Positions 46,466-56,111 are shown, counted from the first letter of the stretch. The stretch is DNA of 64,000 bases from Kribbella pratensis (GCF_004366075.1 NZ_SODU01000004.1:802839-866838), one strand, 5' to 3'. Notes: generated from the letters alone by a model not told the origin. Translations and numbers: made by a program.

Positions 46466-47386
46466 CTAGCCCTTGAGGCCGCTGTTTGCGACGCCTTCGA
46501 TGACGTACCGCTGCACCACGACGTACAGGATCAGCACTGGGATCGCGGCGAGGGTCGCACCGGCCATGACGACGGGGTAGTCGGTCGTGTAGGCGCCGTA
46601 CAGCGTGGCCAGGCCGGGTGCCAGCGTCATCCTGTCGGGGCTGAAGAGGACGAACACCGGCCAGACGAAATCGTTCCACGCGCCGAGGAAGCTCAGTACC
46701 GCGAGCGTCACCAGCGCCGGCTTCGACAGCGGGAGCATGATGCGGGTGAAGATCGTCCAGGAGTTCGCCCCGTCGATCAGCGCGCTCTCCTCCAGTTCGC
46801 GCGGGATCGCGAGGAAGAACTGGCGGAGGAAGAACACGCCGAACGCGCCCGCCGCCCCCGGCACCACCAGCGCCCAGTAGCTGTCCAGCCAGCCGAGCTT
46901 GCTCATCGTGAGGTAGTTCGGCATGAAGAAGATGAAGCCCGGCATGAACAGCGTCGCGATCAGCGTGCCGAACAGCAGGTTCCGGCCCCTGAAGGTCATC
47001 CGCGACAGCGCGTACGCCGCCATCGCCGCCACCACCACGTTGAGCACCATGTGCAGGACCGACACCACGAGTGAGTTGATCAGCCACGTGTAGACGGGAT
47101 TGGCGGCGTCGTCGAAGATCAGCCGGTACGCGCGCAGCGTCCATTCGCTGGGCATCACCCGGATCGGGATCGAGCGCGCGTCGGACTCGGTCTTGAACGT
47201 GGTCAGCAGCATCCACAGCAACGGCAGGATGAAGATCAGCGAGATGACCGTCATCGCGACGTACGTCAGCGGCCCTACTCTGGTCCGGGAGTAGGCCCGC
47301 CGGCGCCGCGCCGGTCCGCCGGGTTCGGTGGAGGCGGGGTCGGAGGCGCCGGGACCGGCGCCGGTGATCGGACTGGTCGTCGTCAT
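46466..47386 (-). CDS. Carbohydrate ABC transporter permease (MalG type), arabinoside locus
   Basis: A 306-residue permease with six helices after a ~38-residue Gly/Pro/Arg-rich cytoplasmic lead. The first helix is YVAMTVISLIFILPLLWMLL, the EAA loop IPRELEESALIDGANSWTIF, and the C-terminus QRYVIEGVANSGLKG is typical of MalG. Its ATG overlaps the stop of the preceding permease (ATGA). It is the last gene of the GH51 operon, followed by a hairpin terminator. No ATPase gene is present here. Confidence 0.95.
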   Translation of the reverse strand: MTTTSPITGAGPGASDPASTEPGGPARRRRAYSRTRVGPLTYVAMTVISLIFILPLLWMLLTTFKTESDARSIPIRVMPSEWTLRAYRLIFDDAANPVYTWLINSLVVSVLHMVLNVVVAAMAAYALSRMTFRGRNLLFGTLIATLFMPGFIFFMPNYLTMSKLGWLDSYWALVVPGAAGAFGVFFLRQFFLAIPRELEESALIDGANSWTIFTRIMLPLSKPALVTLAVLSFLGAWNDFVWPVFVLFSPDRMTLAPGLATLYGAYTTDYPVVMAGATLAAIPVLILYVVVQRYVIEGVANSGLKG

Positions 47387-48312
47387 GATGGTTTGCGCTC
47401 CCTCATGATCAGGAAGTTCGCGACGGAGATGATCGCCAGGGCCAGCGCGAGCACGTAGCTCATCGCCGCCGCGCTGCCCATCCGGAAGCCGCGCAGGCCT
47501 TCGTTGGTCATCGCCATGATCGCCGTCGTCGTACTGTCACCGGGCCCGCCCTTGGTGAGGATGTACGGCTGGCCGAAGAGGTTCGCGCTGGCGAGGATGG
47601 TGGTCGTCACCACGAACAGGAAGACGTTGCGAAGGCCCGGCACCGTGACGTGCCGGAACTGGGACCACCGGCCGGCACCGTCGAGTTCCGCCGCCTCGTA
47701 CAGCTGTTCGGGCAGACCCTGCAGGCCGGCGAGGAAGATCACCGCATTGAACCCGATGGTCCACCAGATCGTCATGACCGTGATCGTGATCCACGCCTGC
47801 GGCTGGGTGGACAGCCAGGAGACCTTGGGCAACCCCACCCCGTCGAGGATCCCGTTGACCAGTCCGACCTCCGGGTCGAAGAGGTAGCCGAAGACCAGGC
47901 CGACCACCGCGACCCCGAGCACGAACGGCGTGAACACCACGGCGCGGAAGAAGGTCCGCCCGCGGAACTTCCGGTTCAGCAGCAGCGCCAGCCCGAGCGG
48001 GATGGCCACCAGGAACGGCACGCTCATCAGGACGAACAGGAAGGTGTTCTTCATGCCGTTCCAGAACGGATGGAAGAGCACCGAGCTGGAGTCGAACAGG
48101 TCGCGGTAGTTCTGCAGTCCGACCCAGGGCTTGCCCGGCAGCATGAAGTCCCAGTTGTGCAGGCTCATCCAGACACCGAAGACGGCGGGCCCCACGAGGA
48201 ACGTCAGCAGGAGTACGACGTACGGCGCGACGAACAGGTACGGCGTGACCGGATGGTGGTGCCGCAACGGGCTGCGGACCGGCCCGGCCAGGCCGGTGAT
48301 CCGCCCGCTCAT
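47383..48312 (-). CDS. Carbohydrate ABC transporter permease (MalF type), arabinoside locus
   Basis: A 309-residue permease. The first helix is YLFVAPYVVLLLTFLVGPAV and the EAA loop LPEQLYEAAELDGAGRWSQF. Six helices as usual. The start overlaps the stop of the sugar-binding protein gene (ATGA), and its own stop overlaps the next permease. Forms the membrane channel with that partner. Confidence 0.95.
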   Translation of the reverse strand: MSGRITGLAGPVRSPLRHHHPVTPYLFVAPYVVLLLTFLVGPAVFGVWMSLHNWDFMLPGKPWVGLQNYRDLFDSSSVLFHPFWNGMKNTFLFVLMSVPFLVAIPLGLALLLNRKFRGRTFFRAVVFTPFVLGVAVVGLVFGYLFDPEVGLVNGILDGVGLPKVSWLSTQPQAWITITVMTIWWTIGFNAVIFLAGLQGLPEQLYEAAELDGAGRWSQFRHVTVPGLRNVFLFVVTTTILASANLFGQPYILTKGGPGDSTTTAIMAMTNEGLRGFRMGSAAAMSYVLALALAIISVANFLIMRERKPS

Positions 48313-49646
48313 CCGCCGTACTTCTTCTGGTTCGCGGCCAGGATCTGATCACCCTTCTGTGCCGCGTCCTTCAGCGCCTGGTCGATCGGCTTCTTCCCGG
48401 TCACGGCAAGGCTGATCGCCTTCGTCCACTCGGGGTCGGTGTCGCCGGCGCCCGGCACGTTCGGCGGGAAGTGCGCCCAGTCGATCATCTTCTCGAACTG
48501 CTTGACCTCGGTGTACTGCGCGAATTCCGCGGACTCGCGGACCGACTTGCGGGCCGGAACCATGCCGGCCTCGGCCCAGCCGACCGAGTTCTGGCTCATC
48601 CAGTTGACGAAGACACGGGCCGCCGTCGCCTTGTTCTTGTCCTGGTTGGTCTGCCGCGGCAGCGTGAAGCAGTGCGAACCCGCCCATGTCTGTTCCTGGG
48701 ATCCGAGCACCGGAATCGGCGCGCAGCCCCAGTCCAGGCCCTTGGCCTGCTTGCACGGGGTGACCATCCACGGGCCGTTGATCATGAAGGCGGCCTTGCT
48801 GTTGCTGAAGGAGACCCAGTCGCCGTCACCGGCCGCGTTCTTCGGTGAGTAGTCCTTGTCGATCAGGCTCTTGAAGAAGGTGATCGAGTCGATCGCGGGC
48901 TGGTCGCCGAAGCCGGTCTTGGCGCCGTCGTCGCTGATCATGTAGCCGCCGTTCTGGAAGATCATCGACTGCGCGACCAGACCTCCGACGCTCAGCGCGC
49001 TGACCCAGTAGCCCTTGACGCCCTTGGACTTGCACTTGTCCAGGACGGCCAGGAACTCGTCCTTGGTCGTCGGCGGCTTCGTCGGGTCCGCGCCCACCTG
49101 GGTCAGGACCTTCTTGTTGTAGTAGAGCCCGGCCGGGTGGATGTCGAGCGGGATGGCGTACTGCTTGTCCTGGTAGAAGGTGGCCTTCCACACCAGCTCG
49201 GCGTAGTCGTCGGCGCTGAGTTTGGCGCCCGCGACCACGTCGTCGATCGGCTGCACGACCCGGCGCGCGGCGTTCGTGGCGATGTCGGCCGTGTGCATCA
49301 GGCAGACGTCCGGCGCGCGCCCGCTCTGCACCGCGGCGGGCAGCTTCTGGAACAGGTCCGCCCAGGCGATCGACGTGGTGGTGACCTTGATCTTCGGGTG
49401 GGCGTCCATGAACTTCTGCGCCAGCTTCTTCATGACCGGGCCGTCGCCGCCGGTCAGACCGTTCCAGTACTGCAGTTCGACGTTGGGCCCGTCGTACCCC
49501 TCGGCGCCCCCCTTGCCGGTCGCGGGCCCCGCCTGGGGCGGGCCGCTGGTGCCGCCACACGCGGTGAGGGCGAGTCCGGCGCCCGCACCGGCGACGGCGC
49601 CGAGGAGGGTACGGCGGCCGAGACGCACCAGATCAGGAGTAGTCAT
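48309..49646 (-). CDS. Sugar-binding lipoprotein of the arabinoside ABC importer
   Basis: A 445-residue solute-binding protein. A twin-arginine signal (LGRRTLLGAVAG) ends in a lipobox LTAC with lipidated Cys at residue 30, followed by a Gly/Pro-rich linker. The mature part starts VELQYWNGLTGGDGPVMKKL and later has MINGPWMVTPCKQ, typical of family 1 sugar-binding proteins. It lies 18 bases after the GH51 gene, so the same mRNA encodes capture and hydrolysis. The ligand is inferred to be an arabino-oligosaccharide from this linkage. Confidence 0.94.
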   Translation of the reverse strand: MTTPDLVRLGRRTLLGAVAGAGAGLALTACGGTSGPPQAGPATGKGGAEGYDGPNVELQYWNGLTGGDGPVMKKLAQKFMDAHPKIKVTTTSIAWADLFQKLPAAVQSGRAPDVCLMHTADIATNAARRVVQPIDDVVAGAKLSADDYAELVWKATFYQDKQYAIPLDIHPAGLYYNKKVLTQVGADPTKPPTTKDEFLAVLDKCKSKGVKGYWVSALSVGGLVAQSMIFQNGGYMISDDGAKTGFGDQPAIDSITFFKSLIDKDYSPKNAAGDGDWVSFSNSKAAFMINGPWMVTPCKQAKGLDWGCAPIPVLGSQEQTWAGSHCFTLPRQTNQDKNKATAARVFVNWMSQNSVGWAEAGMVPARKSVRESAEFAQYTEVKQFEKMIDWAHFPPNVPGAGDTDPEWTKAISLAVTGKKPIDQALKDAAQKGDQILAANQKKYGG

Positions 49647-49664
49647 TGTTCGTCCTTTCGAAGA

Positions 49665-51170
49665 TCACCGGCTGGCGAGCCGGATGCAGTGCCACGAGGC
49701 CGGCGGCAGCGTGACGGTCAAGCGGTCGCCGGAGAGGGCGGAAACCCCTGGCTGGGGAACGACTCGGTCCGGGGCGTCCTGGGAGTTGACTGCGTTGCGG
49801 TCCTCATCACCGACCGCGAGGTGCTCGAGCAGGCGGAGCTCACCGAGTGCGCCGAGCCGGACTGTCCAGGAGGCGGGTTCGGTCAGCGACCGGTTGGCGG
49901 CGAAGAGCGCCAGCTCACCGGACTCTTCGTCGTACGTCGCGACGGCCCACACCTGCTCCACGGATCCGTACGCCGGCGTGTCGACCTCACCGTGGTCGCC
50001 GGCAAGCATCAGTACCGTGCCGCGGGCGTACTTCGCGGTCAGCGCGAACGGGTGGAAGATCGTCTGACGCCAGGCTGCACCGCCTTCGACGGTCAGGATC
50101 GGCGCGATCGCGTTCACCAACTGGGCCTGGCAGGCGACGCCGACCCGATCGGTGTTGCGCAGCAGGGTGATCAGCAGCGATCCGACCACCACCGCGTCCA
50201 GGGCGGTGTAGACGTCCTGGATCAGCGCGGGCGCCTCGGACGCCTCGGCACGCTGCTCCTCGTGCTGCGCATGCCGGGCGGCGAACCACACGTTCCACTC
50301 GTCGAACGAGATGTTGATCCGCTTCGACGAGTGCCGTCTCGCGGCCACATGGTCCGCGGTCGCCACGACGTCCCGGATGTAGCGGTCCATGTGCGCCGAG
50401 GACGCGAGGAACGACACCTCGTCGCCGTCGACCGGCTCGTAATAGACGTGCGCGGAGATCAGGTCGACGTCGTCGTAGCAGTGTTCGAGGACGACGCGTT
50501 CCCACTCGCCGAAGGTCGGCATCGACGTGTTCGACGAGCCACACGCGACCAGGAGGAGGTTCGGGTCGAAGGTCTTGTACGCGTGGGCGACCTCCTGCGC
50601 GATGCGGGCGTACTCGAGCGGCGTCTTGTGGCCGATCTGCCACGGGCCGTCCATCTCGTTGCCCAGGCACCACAGCCGGACGCCCCAGGGTTTCGGGTTC
50701 CCGTTGCTCACCCGCTGATCGGCGTACCGGGTGCCGGGGGCGCCGTTCACGTACTCGAGGTAGTCCACCGCCTCGGCCAATCCGCGGTTGCCGAGGTTGA
50801 CCGCGAGCATGGGCTCCAGGCCGACGCGCGAGCACCAGGCGAGGAAGTCGTCGGTGCCGACCTGGTTGGTCTCGATCGAATGCCAGGCCAGGTCGAGCAC
50901 GCGAGGTCGCGACGCGCGCGGCCCGACGCCGTCCTCCCAGCGATAGTTGGACACGAAGTTGCCGCCCGGGTACCGCACCACGGTCGCACCGAGCTCACGG
51001 ACCAGCGCGGCGACGTCTCCGCGGAAGCCGTCCTCGTCCGCCGAGGGATGCGTGGGCTCGTAGATACCGGTGTAGACACACCTGCCGAGATGCTCGACGA
51101 ACGTGCCGAACAGCCAGCGATTGACCGGGCCGACGGTGAAGGCAGGGTCGATCGTGGAGGTCATGGTCAC
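49665..51170 (-). CDS. Alpha-L-arabinofuranosidase, GH51
   Basis: A 501-residue cytoplasmic enzyme with the full GH51 layout: a (beta/alpha)8 barrel and a C-terminal beta-sandwich ending VTLPPASWHCIRLASR. The acid/base Glu is in CLGNEMDGPW (E172) and the nucleophile Glu in SFDEWNVWF (E291). It removes terminal arabinofuranose from arabinoxylan or arabinan oligosaccharides. GTG 51170 has GGAG at good spacing; an ATG two codons later is the alternative. It is the first gene of the operon and is divergent from a LacI regulator, with operator-like repeats between them. Confidence 0.95.
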   Translation of the reverse strand: MTMTSTIDPAFTVGPVNRWLFGTFVEHLGRCVYTGIYEPTHPSADEDGFRGDVAALVRELGATVVRYPGGNFVSNYRWEDGVGPRASRPRVLDLAWHSIETNQVGTDDFLAWCSRVGLEPMLAVNLGNRGLAEAVDYLEYVNGAPGTRYADQRVSNGNPKPWGVRLWCLGNEMDGPWQIGHKTPLEYARIAQEVAHAYKTFDPNLLLVACGSSNTSMPTFGEWERVVLEHCYDDVDLISAHVYYEPVDGDEVSFLASSAHMDRYIRDVVATADHVAARRHSSKRINISFDEWNVWFAARHAQHEEQRAEASEAPALIQDVYTALDAVVVGSLLITLLRNTDRVGVACQAQLVNAIAPILTVEGGAAWRQTIFHPFALTAKYARGTVLMLAGDHGEVDTPAYGSVEQVWAVATYDEESGELALFAANRSLTEPASWTVRLGALGELRLLEHLAVGDEDRNAVNSQDAPDRVVPQPGVSALSGDRLTVTLPPASWHCIRLASR

Positions 51171-51188
51171 GGAGACTCCAGACTGGAA

Positions 51189-51238
51189 TGCAACGATGTA
51201 ATCTGCAGTGCCAGGGAGTTTGCACCGTTGTAATCGGC
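51189..51238. promoter_or_regulatory. Two direct repeats in the GH51/LacI divergent promoter
   Basis: TGCAACGATGTAATCTGC (51189-51206) and TGCACCGTTGTAATCGGC (51221-51238) match at 15 of 18 bases and start 32 bases apart, three helical turns, on the same face of the DNA. They lie just upstream of the arabinofuranosidase start and are the best candidates for the LacI-type repressor. Confidence 0.5.
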
Positions 51239-51297
51239 GCTGTCAACGGCTCGGCCGCAGCAAAATTCAGGGGCCGGAGCGACCTAGGATTGTGCGT

Positions 51298-52296
51298 ATG
51301 CGAGCCACCGTGCGGGATGTCGCGAGTTGGGCAGGGGTGTCACCGAAGACGGTCTCCAACGTGCTCAACGGGACCGTGAACGTGCGTCCCGCCACCCGTG
51401 CGCGGGTCGAAGCGGCGATGGTCGCGCTCGACTACGTCCCGAACCTGTCCGCTCGCGGATTGCGGAACGGGCGCACCGGCATGATCGCGATCGCGCTGTC
51501 GGACCTGCAGGTCCCCTTCTTCGCCGAGATGATGCACCACTTCGTCAACGCGGCGGCCGCGCGCGGCCTGCAGGTCCAGGTCGAGGAGACCGGCTGGGAT
51601 CCGGGGCGTGAGGCCCGGCTGCTGTCCCGGGCCCGGGAACACCAGGTGGACGGCCTGATCCTGAATCCGGTCAATCATGAGACGACAGCCGTGAAACCCG
51701 GGATCGCCCTGCCGCCGGTGGTCCTGATCGGCGAGGTCTACCTGCCGATCGTCGACATGGTGTGGATGGACAACGCGGCCGCGATCGCCGACCTGACCGG
51801 CGAACTGATCACGACCGGGCATCGCCGGATCGCCCTCCTCGGCATGTCCGATCACCCTGCGGCCATCGCCCGTCTCGACGGCTACCGGCAGGCTCTGCGA
51901 TCGGCAGGCATCCCGACGGATCCGGGGCTCGAGATCGCCAGCGACGACTGGAGACCGACGTCAGCGGCACGGGCCCTGAACGCCTTCCTGGACAGCGATC
52001 CCGGGCCGGTCGACGCAGTGGTCTGCTGCACCGACGGCGCGGCGATGGGGGCCCTGCTCGCGTTGCACGCGCACGGCCTCAGAGTGCCCGAAGACGTCTC
52101 GGTGACCGGCTACGACAACATCAACGATTCGGCGATCACCGTGCCACCGCTGACCACCATCGATTTCGACAAGGCGTATGTCGCCGACACCGCGATAGCA
52201 CTACTGATGCAACGAATCGCCGACCCGGAAGGCTCGCCGCGCAAGGTGACTCTCCCCCACCGACTCGTCTGGCGATCCAGCACCACCTCCAGATGA
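51298..52296 (+). CDS. LacI-family regulator of the arabinoside operon
   Basis: A 332-residue repressor. The HTH and hinge are at 1-60 (VRDVASWAGVSPKTVSNVLN, YVPNLSARGLRNG), followed by a periplasmic-binding-like ligand domain (MIAIALSDLQVPFFAEMMHH, VTGYDNINDSAITVPPLTTI). The ATG at 51298 is 8 bases after TAGGAT, so the mRNA is probably leaderless. Divergent from the GH51 gene, whose promoter carries two 18-base repeats. The inducer is presumably arabinose or an arabinoside. Confidence 0.93.
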   Translation: MRATVRDVASWAGVSPKTVSNVLNGTVNVRPATRARVEAAMVALDYVPNLSARGLRNGRTGMIAIALSDLQVPFFAEMMHHFVNAAAARGLQVQVEETGWDPGREARLLSRAREHQVDGLILNPVNHETTAVKPGIALPPVVLIGEVYLPIVDMVWMDNAAAIADLTGELITTGHRRIALLGMSDHPAAIARLDGYRQALRSAGIPTDPGLEIASDDWRPTSAARALNAFLDSDPGPVDAVVCCTDGAAMGALLALHAHGLRVPEDVSVTGYDNINDSAITVPPLTTIDFDKAYVADTAIALLMQRIADPEGSPRKVTLPHRLVWRSSTTSR

Positions 52297-52352
52297 AACT
52301 CATCCAGCGGTCGATTGTTACCGCAGAGACGGCCAAAACTGCCGCCTTCCAC

Positions 52353-55019
52353 CTACGCACGTGCTGGCGTGAGCCCGACTGAAGGACGGGTGGTGGTGAA
52401 GTGGCCTGGTGGGAGTGTGGCCTTTTCGCCGTTGGGGAAGGTGACTTCGGCGGTGGAGCCTGGCGGTACGTCGACGGTGAGCCGGAAGGTTTCTCCCTCG
52501 ATCTGCCACGCGACCTCGATGCGGCCCCGGGGACTTTCGTAGCTGCCGCGCGCCCAGGTGATCTCCGGATGATGCGCCGGGGCGACGACGAACGACTCCC
52601 AACCGACCGATCCTTCGGCCTGTCGCAGGCCCAGGACGTGGGTGTGCAGGAAGTGGACGACGGCGCCCTTGCTGTAGTGGTTGAGCGAGTCGTGCGGGTT
52701 CCCGTTGACATCGACGCCGTCCCAGTCCTCCCAGATCGTCGTTGCTCCGCGGTCGAGCATCGCCAGCCAGGACGGGGAGGTTCGCTGGAAGAGCAGGTCG
52801 TACGCAACGTCGGCGTACCCGTGGTCGGCGAGCACCGGGAGCAGCTGCGCCGTAGACAGGAATCCGGTCCCCAAATGGTTGCCCGCGGCCCGGATCAGTT
52901 CGACGAGCCGTCGTACGGCGCTCTGTCGCAGCTCGCCCGGGATCAGGCCGAACGACAACGCCCGCACGTAGCCGGCCTGGGTATCTCCTGCCGTCTGCCC
53001 CGACTCGTCGAGGAACTCCACGCGCCAGGCATCGAGCACCTGATCCGCGATCGCGGCGTAGCGGACCGCGTCCGCGGGCCGGCCGAGGATCTCGGCGATC
53101 CGCGCCAGCGTGGCGCTCGATCGGTAGAGGTACGCGGTTCCGAGTTCGCCCTTGTCCGCCTTCTGCCAGTCGCTCTGCGGCGGCTCGAGCGGCGTCCCGT
53201 CGGGTGCCTTGGGCGTGGGCTCCGCCCATTCGCCCCAGTGGTAGGTGCCGTCCCAGATGAACTGCTCATGAGGCGGCGGTTCGGCTGACCGCTCGATCCG
53301 GGAGGGGTGCCGATGCGTGCGGGCGGCCTCAAGACACCACTCCACCCAGCGAACCATCGCGTCCCAGTTCTCGGCCAGCACCTCCCGGTCGCCGTACGCC
53401 TCGTAAAGCTCCATCGGAACCGCGACGATCGCGTCGCCCCAGCCGGCCGATCCGGTGGTCCTGGCCAGGCGGTCCTCGAGATTCAGCTTGGTACGCCGGC
53501 CGTCCGGGGAGAAGTTCGCGATCCGTCCATCGGGCAGCTGGTCGTCGCGAACCGAGCGCAGCCACTTCCGGCTGAACCCGAGAACGTCGTACAGCCGCGC
53601 CGCGGCGGGCGCGAAGACCTGATAGTCGCCGGTCCAGCCGATTCGTTCTCGCGTCGGGCAGTCGGTGGGCACATCCACAGCGTTGCCGCGAAAGCTCCAG
53701 ACCGCGATGTCCTGCAGGCGGTTGAGGTCGGCACTGCTGCAGATGAACGTTCCGGTCCGGGCGAGATCCGAGTGCACCACGTGCATGGTCACACTCGCCG
53801 GGTCGATCGCACCACCGTCGTCGCGTCGCAGTCGTGCGTACTGGAAACCATGAACGGTGTGGCGCGGTTCGAACACCTCGCCGTCGCCGGCGGAGACGAT
53901 CTCGTCGCGCTGCCGAAACCGGACCGGACCGCCCTCTGGCAGGACGGAGTCCAGATGGGAGGTGGTCAGATCACCGTCAGGTCGGGCGAACTCGCCGTAG
54001 TCGATGACCGTGCGGGCGCCCGCCGGGCCGAGGTCGGCCAGCGAGATCCAGCCCGAGGCGTTCTGACCGAAGTCCGCCACCCAGCTCCCGGTGTCGATCT
54101 GCCGCATCGCGACCGGCAACCGGGTCTCGATCTTGCGCACAGGCGGGGCGGGCGACCAATCGATGCCAGGGGCAACCACGCGGTCGACCAGAACCGGACG
54201 CCGTACGTCGGGCGGCGATCCGAGGTCCACCACCTGTCCGTCCATGAGGTCCGCGCGGGTGATCCTCGATCGTGAGCTGGTCCACTTGTCGTCGCTGCGA
54301 ACGATCTTTCGGGAACCGTCGTGGTGCCAAAGGTGGAGCTCGAGCCGCACGGCCGTCGTCGTACCCCATCCGGACGGCAGGCGGAAGCCGCCGGTCTTGC
54401 CGCGGTACCAGCCGTCCGACAGCAAGACCTCGAGCTCATTGCCGCCGCGCTGAAGGGATTGCGTGACATCCATCGCCTGTGCGTAGAGCGTGTGGTCGTA
54501 CGACGTCGAGCCGGGCGTCAACTCAGCCGAACCGGCACGCCGTCCGTTGACGAACGCCTCGTACACACCCAACGCGGTGGCGTAGAGCCGGGCGGACCGC
54601 ACCTGTCCGGTCAGCTCGAACCGGGCCGAAAGAGAGTAGGCGGGCCGCATCCCGTAGCCCTCGTCGGCACCTTCGACCGGAGAGATCCATCGAGCTGTCC
54701 AGTCCTCGTTCAGGAGTCCGGCCTCGAAACTGGTCGGCTCGGACCAGTCCGAGTACCCCTGGTCGCCGCGCACCCGGACTCGCCACGTCACTCGCTGACA
54801 ACTGCCGAGCGGCGCCCAGGGCCAGGGGACGAACAGGTGTTCCGCGGACGTCCGCAGTACGGGAGCAAGCGGGATATCGTCAACGAGAGCCTCGAGTTCG
54901 TACGCCGTGCAACCCGTGAACGTCGGCGGCAGTCGCCAGGAGAGTCTCGGCGATCGGCCGGACACGGTGAACTGGTCTCCGCCGCTGTCGATCCGCAGTC
55001 GGTCCGGACGGTGACTCAT
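52353..55019 (-). CDS. Alpha-L-rhamnosidase, GH78
   Basis: An 888-residue cytoplasmic glycosidase. N-terminal beta domains (YELEALVDDIPLAPVLRTSA, then TARWISPVEG) precede the Bac_rhamnosid carbohydrate-binding part. The (alpha/alpha)6 catalytic barrel has the signature DCPTRERIGWTGDYQVFAPA and ends with a C-terminal beta domain (VDVPPGSTAEVTFPNGEKAT). It releases L-rhamnose from plant glycosides or pectin fragments. It starts in an ATGA overlap with the LacI gene and is the last gene of the rhamnoside operon. It converges on the arabinoside LacI gene. Confidence 0.94.
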   Translation of the reverse strand: MSHRPDRLRIDSGGDQFTVSGRSPRLSWRLPPTFTGCTAYELEALVDDIPLAPVLRTSAEHLFVPWPWAPLGSCQRVTWRVRVRGDQGYSDWSEPTSFEAGLLNEDWTARWISPVEGADEGYGMRPAYSLSARFELTGQVRSARLYATALGVYEAFVNGRRAGSAELTPGSTSYDHTLYAQAMDVTQSLQRGGNELEVLLSDGWYRGKTGGFRLPSGWGTTTAVRLELHLWHHDGSRKIVRSDDKWTSSRSRITRADLMDGQVVDLGSPPDVRRPVLVDRVVAPGIDWSPAPPVRKIETRLPVAMRQIDTGSWVADFGQNASGWISLADLGPAGARTVIDYGEFARPDGDLTTSHLDSVLPEGGPVRFRQRDEIVSAGDGEVFEPRHTVHGFQYARLRRDDGGAIDPASVTMHVVHSDLARTGTFICSSADLNRLQDIAVWSFRGNAVDVPTDCPTRERIGWTGDYQVFAPAAARLYDVLGFSRKWLRSVRDDQLPDGRIANFSPDGRRTKLNLEDRLARTTGSAGWGDAIVAVPMELYEAYGDREVLAENWDAMVRWVEWCLEAARTHRHPSRIERSAEPPPHEQFIWDGTYHWGEWAEPTPKAPDGTPLEPPQSDWQKADKGELGTAYLYRSSATLARIAEILGRPADAVRYAAIADQVLDAWRVEFLDESGQTAGDTQAGYVRALSFGLIPGELRQSAVRRLVELIRAAGNHLGTGFLSTAQLLPVLADHGYADVAYDLLFQRTSPSWLAMLDRGATTIWEDWDGVDVNGNPHDSLNHYSKGAVVHFLHTHVLGLRQAEGSVGWESFVVAPAHHPEITWARGSYESPRGRIEVAWQIEGETFRLTVDVPPGSTAEVTFPNGEKATLPPGHFTTTRPSVGLTPARA

Positions 55020-56080
55020 GTGTTCTTGGGCTGACGGGCGGAGGTCTGGTGTCGCGGACTGCGACCGGTGCTCGCGCGGATGATCAACTCGTGGGGCATG
55101 ATCGTCGCCGGGGCGGCCGATTCGCCGTTGACCTGAAGCATCAGTTGCGCAACAGCCTGCCGACCGTACTCTGCGTCATCGACCCTGATCGTCGTGAGCG
55201 GCGGACGAAAGTAGTCCGACCCAGGAGCGTCGTCGAAGCCCGCGACACTCACATCTTCCGGAACCCGGCGTCCGGCCTCGGTGAGCGCATAGACGACACC
55301 CAGGGCCATCTCGTCGTTGGCGGTGAAAATCGCCGTGACCGAGGGATCATCGGCCAACTGCCGGCCGGCTTCGTACCCGGATTGAGCGGTCCAGTCGCCG
55401 GCCAGCGGCTCGGCGATCTCGGCACCGGCGTTCCGCAAGGCGCTCTCCCAGCCACGTCGACGAAGCCGGCTGGAGGTCCAGTCGAGCGGACCGGCGACGT
55501 GATGGACGGTCTCATGCCCGAGCGACAGCAGATGATCCACCATGTCAGCGGATGCCTTGACCGCATCAACGTGTACGGCGGGACCGTCGTAGTCGGGAAC
55601 CTCGCTGGTCGAAACCAACGGCAGCGTGGTGTCCAGTGATCGCAACGTCTTCGCGGCCGACACCCACGGGGCCATGAAGATCACGCCGTCGCACCCGGCC
55701 CGGGCGAGCCGGTCGATCCCGTCCTGCACCGTGGCCCGATCGAAGGTCGCGAACGTCGCGACGCTGACTCCGAGCCCCAACTCGGTCGCCGCCTGCTCGA
55801 CGCCGATCATGATCGAGATCGCCCCGAGGCCCAGCTGCCGATCGGTCAGTTGATGGGTCAGCAGTCCCACACTGAGCCCTCGCCCGGTGGACAAGGCACG
55901 CGCGATCGGATCCGGCCGGTAGCCGAGCGCCTTGATCACGCGCCGTACCCGGGCCGCCGTCCGCTTGTTCACGTTCTCGCCCCCGCGGGCGACTCGCGAG
56001 GCGGTCTGGCGGGAGACCCCCGCAGCGCGGGCAACATCGGTGAGAGTAGCCCGCACCACAGGCACAGGTTTCTCGCTCAA
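55016..56080 (-). CDS. LacI-family regulator encoded inside the rhamnoside operon
   Basis: A 354-residue repressor. The HTH is LTDVARAAGVSRQTASRVAR with the hinge LGYRPDPIARAL, and the ligand domain runs from about 65 (LSVGLLTHQL, VSVAGFDDAPGSDYFRPPLT). I start it at the TTG 56078-56080 because a strong GGAGGTGG site lies 9 bases upstream; earlier codons extend beyond family similarity. It sits between the second permease and the rhamnosidase gene, so it is made with the operon it probably controls (negative feedback). The twin GTTACCGGTAAC palindromes before the operon are its likely sites. Confidence 0.92.
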   Translation of the reverse strand: MSEKPVPVVRATLTDVARAAGVSRQTASRVARGGENVNKRTAARVRRVIKALGYRPDPIARALSTGRGLSVGLLTHQLTDRQLGLGAISIMIGVEQAATELGLGVSVATFATFDRATVQDGIDRLARAGCDGVIFMAPWVSAAKTLRSLDTTLPLVSTSEVPDYDGPAVHVDAVKASADMVDHLLSLGHETVHHVAGPLDWTSSRLRRRGWESALRNAGAEIAEPLAGDWTAQSGYEAGRQLADDPSVTAIFTANDEMALGVVYALTEAGRRVPEDVSVAGFDDAPGSDYFRPPLTTIRVDDAEYGRQAVAQLMLQVNGESAAPATIMPHELIIRASTGRSPRHQTSARQPKNT

Positions 56081-56111
56081 TTCTTCTCCACCTCCCTTCG
56101 GACCACGCAGC

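Noticed and set aside
49137..51233. 698-codon plus-strand frame opposite the GH51 gene and lipoprotein
   Set aside because: Antisense shadow of a GH51 gene with both catalytic Glu residues in the other strand.
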